Shown here: positions 6,498-12,842 of the stretch, in pieces
How positions within the stretch are numbered: position 1 is the first letter of the stretch
Layout: each line of letters starts with the position of its first letter
Assembly (NCBI GenBank): GCA_031254995.1
Contig: JAIRTJ010000068.1
Span: 1-14,047, forward strand
Reading direction: 5' to 3'
DNA: 14,047 nt
Source of the DNA: Eubacteriales Family XIII. Incertae Sedis bacterium
Lineage (GTDB): Bacteria; Bacillota; Clostridia; Peptostreptococcales; Anaerovoracaceae
Position numbers and translations under genes: made by a program
The notes under the pieces: model-generated
Databases searched by the model: none
Told to the model about the DNA's origin: nothing
What the model saw: only the letters and a program-made list of their open reading frames with translations

Positions 6498-7279
6498 AAT
6501 TTCGAAAGAGCGTATGCGTTGAGTCCATGTATCGAGAGATCCCGTTTTACGAGCGATTTGCGGCGGCGGGGAAAGACGGTTTTGAGTTTGCTGAGTTTTG
6601 GAGTTGGCAGGACAAGGATCTCGCCCGCGTGAAAGAGGCGGCGGACGCCGCAGGCGTGGGCATCCGAGCGTTCAACGGCGATGCGGACTATTCTCCGATC
6701 AATCCGGAGCACAAGACGCCGTATCTCGATTTTCTGAAACGTTCGATGGACGCGGCTAAGCAGGTCGGAGCCCCGTCATTGACCGTGCATTCAAACGCCT
6801 TGGACGCGACGGGCGCCGTCGTAAACCCGCACGAGGAATTGTCGTATACTGTAAAACTTTGCAGTCTTTTCAATATTATGGATGAAAGTGCGAAATTGGC
6901 CGAGGCGGAGGGGATCGTTCTCAATCTGGAGCCGTTGAACGTCATTTCCGATCACGCGGGAAATTTTCTGAAGTACACGAGCGACGCCGCGGAAATCGCG
7001 CGGATCATCGGATCCCCGAAATTGAAGGTTCTATGCGACATCTACCACATGCAGCTCAACGAAGGGAACCTATGCAACACCATCGGTCAATGCGCGGATC
7101 AAATCGGGCACATACACGCGGCCGACGCGCCGGGTCGGCACGAGCCGGGCACGGGCGAGATCAACTTCGCCCGCGTGTTCGCGCATTTGGAGGAGATGGG
7201 ATACGACGGAGTGATCGGTTTCGAGCTATTTCCAAAGACCGATACGCGGACGGCGGCGGCCGCGATCATGTCGTATTGA
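6494..7279 (+). CDS. TIM-barrel isomerase, hydroxypyruvate-isomerase-like
   Basis: A 261-aa xylose-isomerase-like TIM barrel. Likely metal ligands are Glu146 (NLEPLN), Asp182 (CDIYH, with His185), His208 (GHIHAADAPGRHEPGTGE) and Glu244 (GFELFP). The stretch GRHEPGTGEINF is characteristic of the hydroxypyruvate isomerase (Hyi) family. Hyi itself interconverts hydroxypyruvate and tartronate semialdehyde, but genome context argues for a sugar or inosose substrate. By position between iolG and iolE it could do the work of IolI (2-keto-myo-inositol isomerase), letting other inositol isomers enter the pathway. Start is ATG 6494 in an ATGA overlap with iolG, with AAGGAGA 4-5 nt after 6480 as ribosome site. 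Fold is confident; reaction is not. Confidence 0.8.
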   Translation: MKFRKSVCVESMYREIPFYERFAAAGKDGFEFAEFWSWQDKDLARVKEAADAAGVGIRAFNGDADYSPINPEHKTPYLDFLKRSMDAAKQVGAPSLTVHSNALDATGAVVNPHEELSYTVKLCSLFNIMDESAKLAEAEGIVLNLEPLNVISDHAGNFLKYTSDAAEIARIIGSPKLKVLCDIYHMQLNEGNLCNTIGQCADQIGHIHAADAPGRHEPGTGEINFARVFAHLEEMGYDGVIGFELFPKTDTRTAAAAIMSY

Positions 7280-7332
7280 CGCGGCGCGCGAGCGCGCGAT
7301 TGAACCGGATATTGCGAAAAAGAGGTTACAAG

Positions 7333-8223
7333 ATGGACAGTGAAAAAATAAAATTGGCGATCGCGCCCATTGCGTGGTCAAACGACGATCGCCCGGAGCT
7401 GGGCGCCGGGAATACCTTCGAACAATCCATCAGCGAAATGGCGCTGGCTGGATTTCGCGGAACGGAGCGCGGATCCAAATTTCCAAGCGATCCGTTGATG
7501 CTAAAAGAAGCGTTGGATATGCGGGGTCTCAGTCTGTGCAACAGTTGGTTTTCATCATTTCTGATCTCGAAGCCCTTCGAGGCGACGGCGGCAGCTTTCG
7601 AGCGCGCGATCGCGTTTCTGAAAGCGGCCGGCGCAAGAACGGTGGGGGTTTCCGAGCAGAGCTACAGTTTGCAGGGCTTGGATGTCCCGATCTTCAAAGG
7701 AAGATACATAATGAACGAAAAGGAATGGGATCTGCTGTGCGACGGGTTGAACAAACTTGGCCGCATGGCCGCGCGCGAGGGGATGAGCCTCACGTTTCAT
7801 CACCATATGGGCACGACGGTGCAATCCGCGGAAGAGGTCTCGAAATTGATGAGCCGCACGGATCCCGAGACGGTAGGCCTGCTCTACGACAGCGGGCATT
7901 TTGCGTACTGCGGAGAGGATCCGCTTCAATCTCTGAAGGATTTCGCGGACAGGGTGCGACACGTGCATCTGAAGGACATACGTCCGGCCGTTGCGGATAT
8001 GGTGCGAGACGAGGACATGAGCTTCATGGACGGCGTCGTCGCGGGGACATTCACCGTGCCGGGGGACGGCGCATTGGACTTTCTTCCGATCTTCGAAGTC
8101 CTCGAGTCGCGCGGATACCGAGGTTGGTTGGTCGTGGAAGCGGAGCAGGATCCGGCCGTCGCAAATCCGTTTGCCTATGCCCTTCGGGCGCGCGAATACC
8201 TTCGCGAGATCACGGGCATTTGA
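7333..8223 (+). CDS. iolE: Myo-inosose-2 dehydratase
   Basis: 296 aa, essentially the length of B. subtilis IolE (297 aa). The opening KLAIAPIAWSNDDRPELG and NTFEQSISEMALAGF are hallmark IolE sequence. Metal and active-site stretches visible are HHHMGT (156-161), YDSGH (185-189), HVHLKD (210-215), VPGDG (242-246) and VEAEQDP (268-274). It removes water from 2-keto-myo-inositol to give 3D-(3,5/4)-trihydroxycyclohexane-1,2-dione, the first committed step of the Bacillus-type route. Start ATG 7333 follows AGAGG; longer upstream reading in this frame is shadow sequence inside the previous gene. The 53-nt gap before it contains a GC-only small hairpin. Confidence 0.95.
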   Translation: MDSEKIKLAIAPIAWSNDDRPELGAGNTFEQSISEMALAGFRGTERGSKFPSDPLMLKEALDMRGLSLCNSWFSSFLISKPFEATAAAFERAIAFLKAAGARTVGVSEQSYSLQGLDVPIFKGRYIMNEKEWDLLCDGLNKLGRMAAREGMSLTFHHHMGTTVQSAEEVSKLMSRTDPETVGLLYDSGHFAYCGEDPLQSLKDFADRVRHVHLKDIRPAVADMVRDEDMSFMDGVVAGTFTVPGDGALDFLPIFEVLESRGYRGWLVVEAEQDPAVANPFAYALRAREYLREITGI

Positions 8224-8295
8224 GGCGCGGAATATAAACAGTTACGGGAATGCGGCGCTCTGCGAATGCATGCGTTAGCGGAAATGAGGCGGAAT

Positions 8296-10224
8296 ATGAA
8301 GTACGAGAGGCTGACAACGGCACAGGCGTTGATCAAATTTCTGGACAATCAATATGCGGAATTCGACGGCGAGGAGATCAAGTTCGTGGACGGAATCGCC
8401 GCGATCTTCGGGCACGGCATCGTTTGCGGACTGGGGCAGGCTTTGGCCCGGGATCGGGGCGGTCTGAAATACTATCAAGGGAAAAGCGAACAGGGGATGG
8501 CGCACATGGCCGCGGGTTTCGCGCGGCAAAGCAATAGGAAGCGAATCATCGCCGCGGCCTCATCCATCGGTCCGGGCGCTGCGAATATGATCACGGCGGC
8601 GGCGACCGCAACGGTGAACAACATCCCGTTGCTCTTGTTTCCGGGGGATGCCTACGCCTCGCGCCAACCCGATCCCGTGTTGCAACAAGTCGAACAATTC
8701 GCAAATCCGAATATCACCACGAACGATGCCTATCAGGCGGTGTGCAAGTACTGGGACCGCATCGCGCGTCCGGAGCAACTGATGACTGCGATGATCAACG
8801 CGATGCGGGTTTTGACGGATCCTGCCGAGACGGGCGCGGTCTGCATCGCCCTGCCCCAGGACACGGAAGGGGAAGCCTATGACTATCCGGAATCCTTCCT
8901 GCGCAAGCGAGTGCATCGCATTCCTCGAACGATTCCGCCGCAGGCGGATCTGGACGAGGTATGCGAAACGATCTCTCGCGGGAAGAAGCCTCTGGTCATC
9001 GTCGGCGGCGGCGCGAAATACAGCGAGGCGGGAGACGCGATTCGCTCGTTTTGTCATCGCTTTCACATTCCGTTCGCGGAGACGCAGGCAGGAAAGAGCG
9101 CTATACCGGGGGACGATCCTTATTGCTTGGGAGGGATCGGCGCAACGGGCAACAGCGCGGCCAATGCCATCGCGAAGAAGGCGGACGTGATCATCTCGGT
9201 CGGCAGTCGCCTGTCCGATTTCACGACTTCCTCAAAGTGGATATTCCAAAATCCCGACGTCAAGATCGTCTCCGTCAACGCGTCGAGATTTCACGCGTAC
9301 AAGATGGACAGCATCATGGCGACGGGCGACGCGAAAGCGACGATGAAAATCATTTCGGAGAGAATGTCGGCTATGCGCTATCGGTCGTCTTACACCTCGG
9401 AGATAGGGACGGCAAAGGCGGAATGGGACAGGGAGATGTCGCGCTTGGCGAAGACCCGGTACGGAGAGAACTTCGTTCCCGAGGTGACCAACGGCGACCC
9501 GAATACCATAAAGGAGTTCGCGGAGATGACAGGAACGAATCTCTCGCAGGCGGCAGTCGTCTGCAAAGTACGCGAACTGATCGACGCGGGATCCGTCGTC
9601 GTCGGAGCTTCCGGCAGCTTGCCCGGAGATCTGCAACGAATGTGGGTCGCCGACGTCAAGGATTCCTATCATATGGAATACGGCTATTCCTGCATGGGCT
9701 ATGAAATCGCGGCGGCGGTCGGCGCAAAACTCGCGAATCCCGACGCGGAGGTCTACGCAATGCTCGGCGACGGCAGCTTCTACATGCTCCACACGGAGCT
9801 TTTGACAGCTTTGCAGGAGCGCGCAAAAATCAACATCTTGCTTTTCGATAACGCCTCTTACGGGTGCATCAACAATTTGGAGACGGGAAAGGGAATTCCT
9901 AACTTAGGTACGGAATTTCGCTGCGCAGACGAGCACGGAAATCATACGGGACGTCTGTTTCATACGGATTTCGCCAAGATCGCGGAGGGTTACGGCGCCG
10001 TCGGTTATACCGTTGCGAACGAGGAAGAGCTTGAAATGGCCATCCTCGACGCGAAAAAGCAGGATCGCGTCACGCTCATCGACATCAAGGTACTCCCCAA
10101 GACGATGACGCACGATTACGGAAGCTGGTGGAACACGGGATTGGCGACGGAAAATCTGAATGAGGAAGAGAAAGCGGCGCTCGAGGAGAATGCAGCCAGG
10201 CGCAACGAAGCAAGAAGATATTGA
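8296..10224 (+). CDS. iolD: 3D-(3,5/4)-trihydroxycyclohexane-1,2-dione hydrolase
   Basis: 642 aa, close to the usual ~640 of IolD, a thiamine-diphosphate enzyme of the acetolactate-synthase fold. RLTTAQALIKFL opens the protein as in the family. YYQGKSEQGMAHMA carries the cofactor-activating Glu65. GDGSFYMLH (from 491) with Asn519 and CINN (524-527) forms the diphosphate/Mg site. It opens the ring of the IolE product to 5-deoxy-D-glucuronate. ATG 8296 is preferred: GAGGCGG (8286-8292) precedes it and homologues start at MKxxRLT. An in-frame ATG at 8266 would add ten residues with no family support. It lies between iolE and iolB, in pathway order. Confidence 0.95.
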   Translation: MKYERLTTAQALIKFLDNQYAEFDGEEIKFVDGIAAIFGHGIVCGLGQALARDRGGLKYYQGKSEQGMAHMAAGFARQSNRKRIIAAASSIGPGAANMITAAATATVNNIPLLLFPGDAYASRQPDPVLQQVEQFANPNITTNDAYQAVCKYWDRIARPEQLMTAMINAMRVLTDPAETGAVCIALPQDTEGEAYDYPESFLRKRVHRIPRTIPPQADLDEVCETISRGKKPLVIVGGGAKYSEAGDAIRSFCHRFHIPFAETQAGKSAIPGDDPYCLGGIGATGNSAANAIAKKADVIISVGSRLSDFTTSSKWIFQNPDVKIVSVNASRFHAYKMDSIMATGDAKATMKIISERMSAMRYRSSYTSEIGTAKAEWDREMSRLAKTRYGENFVPEVTNGDPNTIKEFAEMTGTNLSQAAVVCKVRELIDAGSVVVGASGSLPGDLQRMWVADVKDSYHMEYGYSCMGYEIAAAVGAKLANPDAEVYAMLGDGSFYMLHTELLTALQERAKINILLFDNASYGCINNLETGKGIPNLGTEFRCADEHGNHTGRLFHTDFAKIAEGYGAVGYTVANEEELEMAILDAKKQDRVTLIDIKVLPKTMTHDYGSWWNTGLATENLNEEEKAALEENAARRNEARRY

Positions 10225-10248
10225 AGAATACGAAAAGAGGGCAAGGGA

Positions 10249-11022
10249 ATGTTTGAAAAATTCGGATACCCGGAATTCGCGAAAAACGGCGAGTCCGTTT
10301 TGGTCACGCGAGACGGGATATACAGGGACATGCTTATGGATATTCGCGTATATCGACTCGAAAGAGAATCGGAAACGACATTCTTCTCACTCGACGACGA
10401 GCAAATCGTCCTTTTGCTCACGGGCGAGGCAGATTACGCGTGGAAGGGAACGATCGAGGCGGCGCGGCGCGACAGCTTGTTCGAGGAAGGCCCCTATCTG
10501 CTCCATGTGCCAAAGGGGGTGGCCGTCACCGTTTTCGCGCACGAAAACGCGGAGGTTCTGGTTCAAAAAACGGAGAATGAGGGCGATTTCGATCCTGTTT
10601 TCTTTAAGCCCGCTGACGTGAGATCCTCGATCTCGGGGAAGGGACTTTTCGAGGACAGGGCTACGCGCATCGTGAGAACCGCGGTCGATTACGAAAACGC
10701 CCCTTATTCCAAATTGGTCATCGGAGAGATCATCACGGAGTCGGGCGGTTGGTCGAGCTTCATCCCGCACGATCATCCGCAACCGGAGGTCTACTATTAT
10801 CGTTACGAGCGACCGGAGGCTTTCGGCGCGCAGTTCATAGGAGACGAGGTCTTCAAAATCGAGAATCACAGCTTTTCCGCGTTGCCGGGAGGAAAGACGC
10901 ATCCCTGCGTGACCGCGCCGGGCTACAGGTTGTGGACGTGTTGGATGATTCGGCATTTCGACGACGCGCCATGGACCGAACGCGTCGACGATCCGCGATA
11001 TCTGTGGCAGACGGAATGCTGA
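10249..11022 (+). CDS. iolB: 5-deoxy-glucuronate isomerase
   Basis: 257 aa, slightly shorter than B. subtilis IolB (271 aa). It is a double cupin: the N-terminal half runs from IRVYRLE, and the C-terminal half holds the metal site with His174, His176, Glu180 (PHDHPQPEVYYYRY) and His218 (GKTHPCVTAPGYRLW). It converts 5-deoxy-D-glucuronate to 5-dehydro-2-deoxy-D-gluconate, normally followed by the kinase IolC, which is not in this window. Start ATG 10249 follows AAGGGA. It is the last gene of the operon; its stop lies within a small hairpin shared with the converging regulator gene. Confidence 0.93.
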   Translation: MFEKFGYPEFAKNGESVLVTRDGIYRDMLMDIRVYRLERESETTFFSLDDEQIVLLLTGEADYAWKGTIEAARRDSLFEEGPYLLHVPKGVAVTVFAHENAEVLVQKTENEGDFDPVFFKPADVRSSISGKGLFEDRATRIVRTAVDYENAPYSKLVIGEIITESGGWSSFIPHDHPQPEVYYYRYERPEAFGAQFIGDEVFKIENHSFSALPGGKTHPCVTAPGYRLWTCWMIRHFDDAPWTERVDDPRYLWQTEC

Positions 11023-11035
11023 CGTGCCTCGTCAG
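11019..11035. other. Small hairpin carrying both convergent stop codons
   Basis: CTGACG (11019-11024), a 5-nt loop and CGTCAG (11030-11035) form a perfect 6-bp stem. The TGA of iolB and the TGA of the opposing regulator gene each sit in one arm. Only 9 nt separate the two coding regions and there is no T-run on either side, so it is a weak candidate for a bidirectional terminator. Confidence 0.4.
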
Positions 11036-11709
11036 AACGAAGGAGGGAAATTGACCCAAATGCAGGTACACATCTCCTCGCCGTGATTGGTCTTCACATG
11101 CGGGCGGGAAGATTGAAAGGTGATGCTGTCTCCTTTTTTCATCGGATAGGTGTCGTCGTCGATGCGAACCGTCAGTTCGCCGGACAGGATGATGCCGCAC
11201 TCTACGCCCTGGTGCGTGTAGGGCGTTTCGCCGGTGCTCGCTCCCGGATCGAATTCGTTGTACGTGAATTCAAAGGGGCCTTGCAGATTCGGCGTCAGCA
11301 GATAAAAGCGAACACCTTCGCCGAGCAGCATGATCTTTCGGTCTTCCTCATGAAGCACGAGCGCGGGGCGCGTGACATTGGCGGGGATGCCGGCTTGAAA
11401 AAACAAATCCTTTTCGAGAAAGGAAGGAATCGCGAAGGGCATGATCGGAGAGTTCTTGGCATCGGAGGCTTCCTCGAAAAGCTTCCCGATGGAAATTTCC
11501 AAGGCATCACATATTTTCTTTAAAGTGGATATCGAGGGAGAGATCAAAGCTCGTTCCACTTGACTGATGGTGCTGGAAGTCAATCCCGTTTTTTCGGCAA
11601 GATCGGAGATTTTCAGGCCTTGCTCCATTCGAAGCTTCCGAATTTTTGAGCCCATGGAGGCATTGATAGGTTGGGTTTCGGTAAAGTTTTGACTAGCGGA
11701 GGATGCCAT
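11032..11709 (-). CDS. XRE-family regulator with cupin sensor domain
   Basis: 225 aa from the ATG at 11709-11707, which has AAAGGAG 7 nt upstream; a longer frame to 11769 has no such site and would overlap the operator. Residues about 20-78 are an XRE/Cro-type helix-turn-helix (KIRKLRMEQGLKISDLAEKTG, then SSTISQVERA). Residues about 148-218 are a small cupin with His166, Glu170 and His204 (THQGVECGIILSGE ... RPHVKTN), the usual ligand or metal site of HTH-cupin regulators. Such proteins bind a small molecule in the barrel and act as repressor or activator. It lies between two inositol operons with a 19-bp palindrome at its own promoter, so control of both operons plus itself is a reasonable inference. 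It is not the DeoR-type IolR of Bacillus. Confidence 0.88.
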   Translation of the reverse strand: MASSASQNFTETQPINASMGSKIRKLRMEQGLKISDLAEKTGLTSSTISQVERALISPSISTLKKICDALEISIGKLFEEASDAKNSPIMPFAIPSFLEKDLFFQAGIPANVTRPALVLHEEDRKIMLLGEGVRFYLLTPNLQGPFEFTYNEFDPGASTGETPYTHQGVECGIILSGELTVRIDDDTYPMKKGDSITFQSSRPHVKTNHGEEMCTCIWVNFPPSF

Positions 11710-11757
11710 ATTCGATCTCCTTTGACTTTTTTCGCGCGGTGATTGCGTTTGCAATTC

Positions 11758-11776
11758 GGTGTATTTCAATTACACC
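11758..11776. promoter_or_regulatory. 19-bp palindrome, likely operator of the XRE-cupin regulator
   Basis: GGTGTATTTCAATTACACC is symmetrical about its central C in 8 of 9 arm positions. It lies 49 bp upstream of the regulator start codon and covers its likely -10. Its minus-strand reading contains TTGAAATAC, found exactly at the -35 of the transporter operon (587-595), and its AATTACA arm recurs in the spacer of the iolO promoter (11940-11946). Confidence 0.6.
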
Positions 11777-11797
11777 CTATTATTGCATAAAACCCAA
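11769..11797 (-). promoter_or_regulatory. Probable promoter of the regulator gene
   Basis: On the minus strand, TTGGGT (11797-11792), a 17-bp spacer and TGTAAT (11774-11769) give a start near 11762 and a leader of about 53 nt. The -10 lies inside the 19-bp palindrome, which would suit autorepression. The -35 is weak, and other AT-rich hexamers nearby could serve instead. Confidence 0.42.
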
Positions 11798-11929
11798 AGC
11801 GAATGCAATGCGCAGATGCAATTATTTGAAGGATTTCGCGGGCGAGGCGCGCGCGATGTCGCGAAAACGTTCATAACGCGAGGCGTCGTATGCTCTTCGA
11901 AGGCATTTGCGGAAAGCATATCTGCCCGA

Positions 11930-11958
11930 TTGACAAACGAATTACATGATTTTATAAT
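11930..11958 (+). promoter_or_regulatory. Perfect-consensus promoter of the iolO-iolM operon
   Basis: TTGACA (11930-11935), a 17-bp spacer and TATAAT (11953-11958) match the sigma-70/sigma-A consensus at every base with ideal spacing. The start should fall near 11965, inside the palindrome ATTCATGAAT (11961-11970). A promoter this strong normally needs a repressor, which the palindromes could provide. Confidence 0.85.
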
Positions 11959-11996
11959 TAATTCATGAATACGAAATAAAATAAAGTATGAATTAA
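11958..11996 (+). promoter_or_regulatory. Overlapping inverted repeats at the iolO transcription start
   Basis: ATTCATGAAT (11961-11970) is a perfect 10-bp palindrome at the predicted start. TTAATTCAT (11958-11966) and ATGAATTAA (11988-11996) form a 9-bp inverted repeat with a 21-nt loop, ending 3 nt before the AAAGG ribosome site. ATGAAT therefore occurs twice, 23 bp apart. This suits a repressor site or a leader stem; the sequence differs from the regulator's own palindrome. Confidence 0.45.
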
Positions 11997-12010
11997 ATGA
12001 AAGGTAGGCC

Positions 12011-12838
12011 ATGAACACGATGAAATTTGCGGTCGCCTCCGCGGACGCGGCGCCGCCGACAGCTCCCATTCTCCTGACGGGGGATGTCCTCGAGAACTTG
12101 AAGACCGCGGCTCGCTTGGGGTACGACGCCGTCGAAATCCATACGGAGGAAGACGTCGATTGGGATTGTCGAAACATTCTTTCGGCCGCGGAGGAATCGA
12201 ATGTCTCCGTCGCGGCCATCGTGACCGGTCGTCTCAATACGCGGGATCGCGTGAGCTTGACGGATGATCGCCCCGATGTTTCGCAGGCCGCGTTGGACGG
12301 ACTGTTGCGCTATACGGAGATGGCAAAGGCGCTGCGAACCGATATCATCATCGGTTGGGCGAAGGGGAAGATACCTGAGGGACGCGACAAAAGGCCGTAT
12401 CTGGATCGCTTGGCGAAGCAATTGAAGATCATCGGACGAGTGGCCGAAGCTAATGGCGTGAAGGTTCATCTGGAAGCGATCAACCGCTATGAGACAAACA
12501 TTTTCAACACCGCAAAGGAGACGGCGGATTTCTTGGCGGAGTACGAATTGCCCGGATGCGACATCCATTTGGACACTTTTCATATGGGCATAGAGGAGGC
12601 GGATCCGTACCGAGCGATCTCGGAGGCGGGACGCCTTCTCGGCTATTTTCACGTCGCGGACAACACGAGGGGATGTCCCGGCAGCGGATGTTTTGATTTT
12701 GAGAGGATATTGATCGCGCTCGGCAAGGTCGATTATCGAGGTTTCGTTTCCGTCGAATGCCTGCCCGGTTCCGACGGAGAAGAGACGGCGCGCCGAGCCA
12801 TTGCGCATCTGAAACAGAGCTTGAAGAAAAGGAGGTAA
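12011..12838 (+). CDS. iolO: 5-keto-L-gluconate epimerase
   Basis: 275-aa xylose-isomerase-like TIM barrel. It follows Thermotoga maritima IolO (TM0416, about 270 aa) closely from memory: INRYET, DTFHMGIEE, YFHVADN then a Pro-Gly-containing loop and FDF, and FVSVECLP. Likely metal ligands are Glu155, Asp188, His214 and Glu249. IolO converts 5-keto-L-gluconate to D-tagaturonate in the Thermotoga inositol route. ATG 12011 has AAAGG (12000-12004) at good distance; the ATG at 12020 is nearer where homologues begin but too far from that site. A consensus promoter drives it and iolM follows after 4 nt, so context supports the call. A generic sugar-phosphate isomerase/epimerase is the fallback. Confidence 0.82.
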   Translation: MNTMKFAVASADAAPPTAPILLTGDVLENLKTAARLGYDAVEIHTEEDVDWDCRNILSAAEESNVSVAAIVTGRLNTRDRVSLTDDRPDVSQAALDGLLRYTEMAKALRTDIIIGWAKGKIPEGRDKRPYLDRLAKQLKIIGRVAEANGVKVHLEAINRYETNIFNTAKETADFLAEYELPGCDIHLDTFHMGIEEADPYRAISEAGRLLGYFHVADNTRGCPGSGCFDFERILIALGKVDYRGFVSVECLPGSDGEETARRAIAHLKQSLKKRR

Positions 12839-12842
12839 TAAA

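Larger units (their letters stand above)
11742..11822. repeat. Cluster of ATTGC/GCAAT elements
   Basis: Within 81 bp: ATTGC (11742-11746) and GCAAT (11751-11755) as an inverted pair with a GTTT loop, ATTGCA (11782-11787), TGCAAT (11804-11809) and TGCAAT (11817-11822); the last two lie inside a direct repeat of ATGCAAT at 13-bp spacing. A further ATTGCA lies in the transporter promoter spacer (599-604). This may be a second regulator site array or a by-product of local composition. Confidence 0.4.

Noticed and set aside
7285..7298. CGCGCG-AG-CGCGCG hairpin between the TIM-barrel gene and iolE
   Set aside because: Only about 5 bp can pair with a realistic loop, with no T-run; simple GC alternation.
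8961..9704. 247-codon alternate frame inside iolD
   Set aside because: Arg-rich low-information translation inside a highly conserved IolD reading frame.
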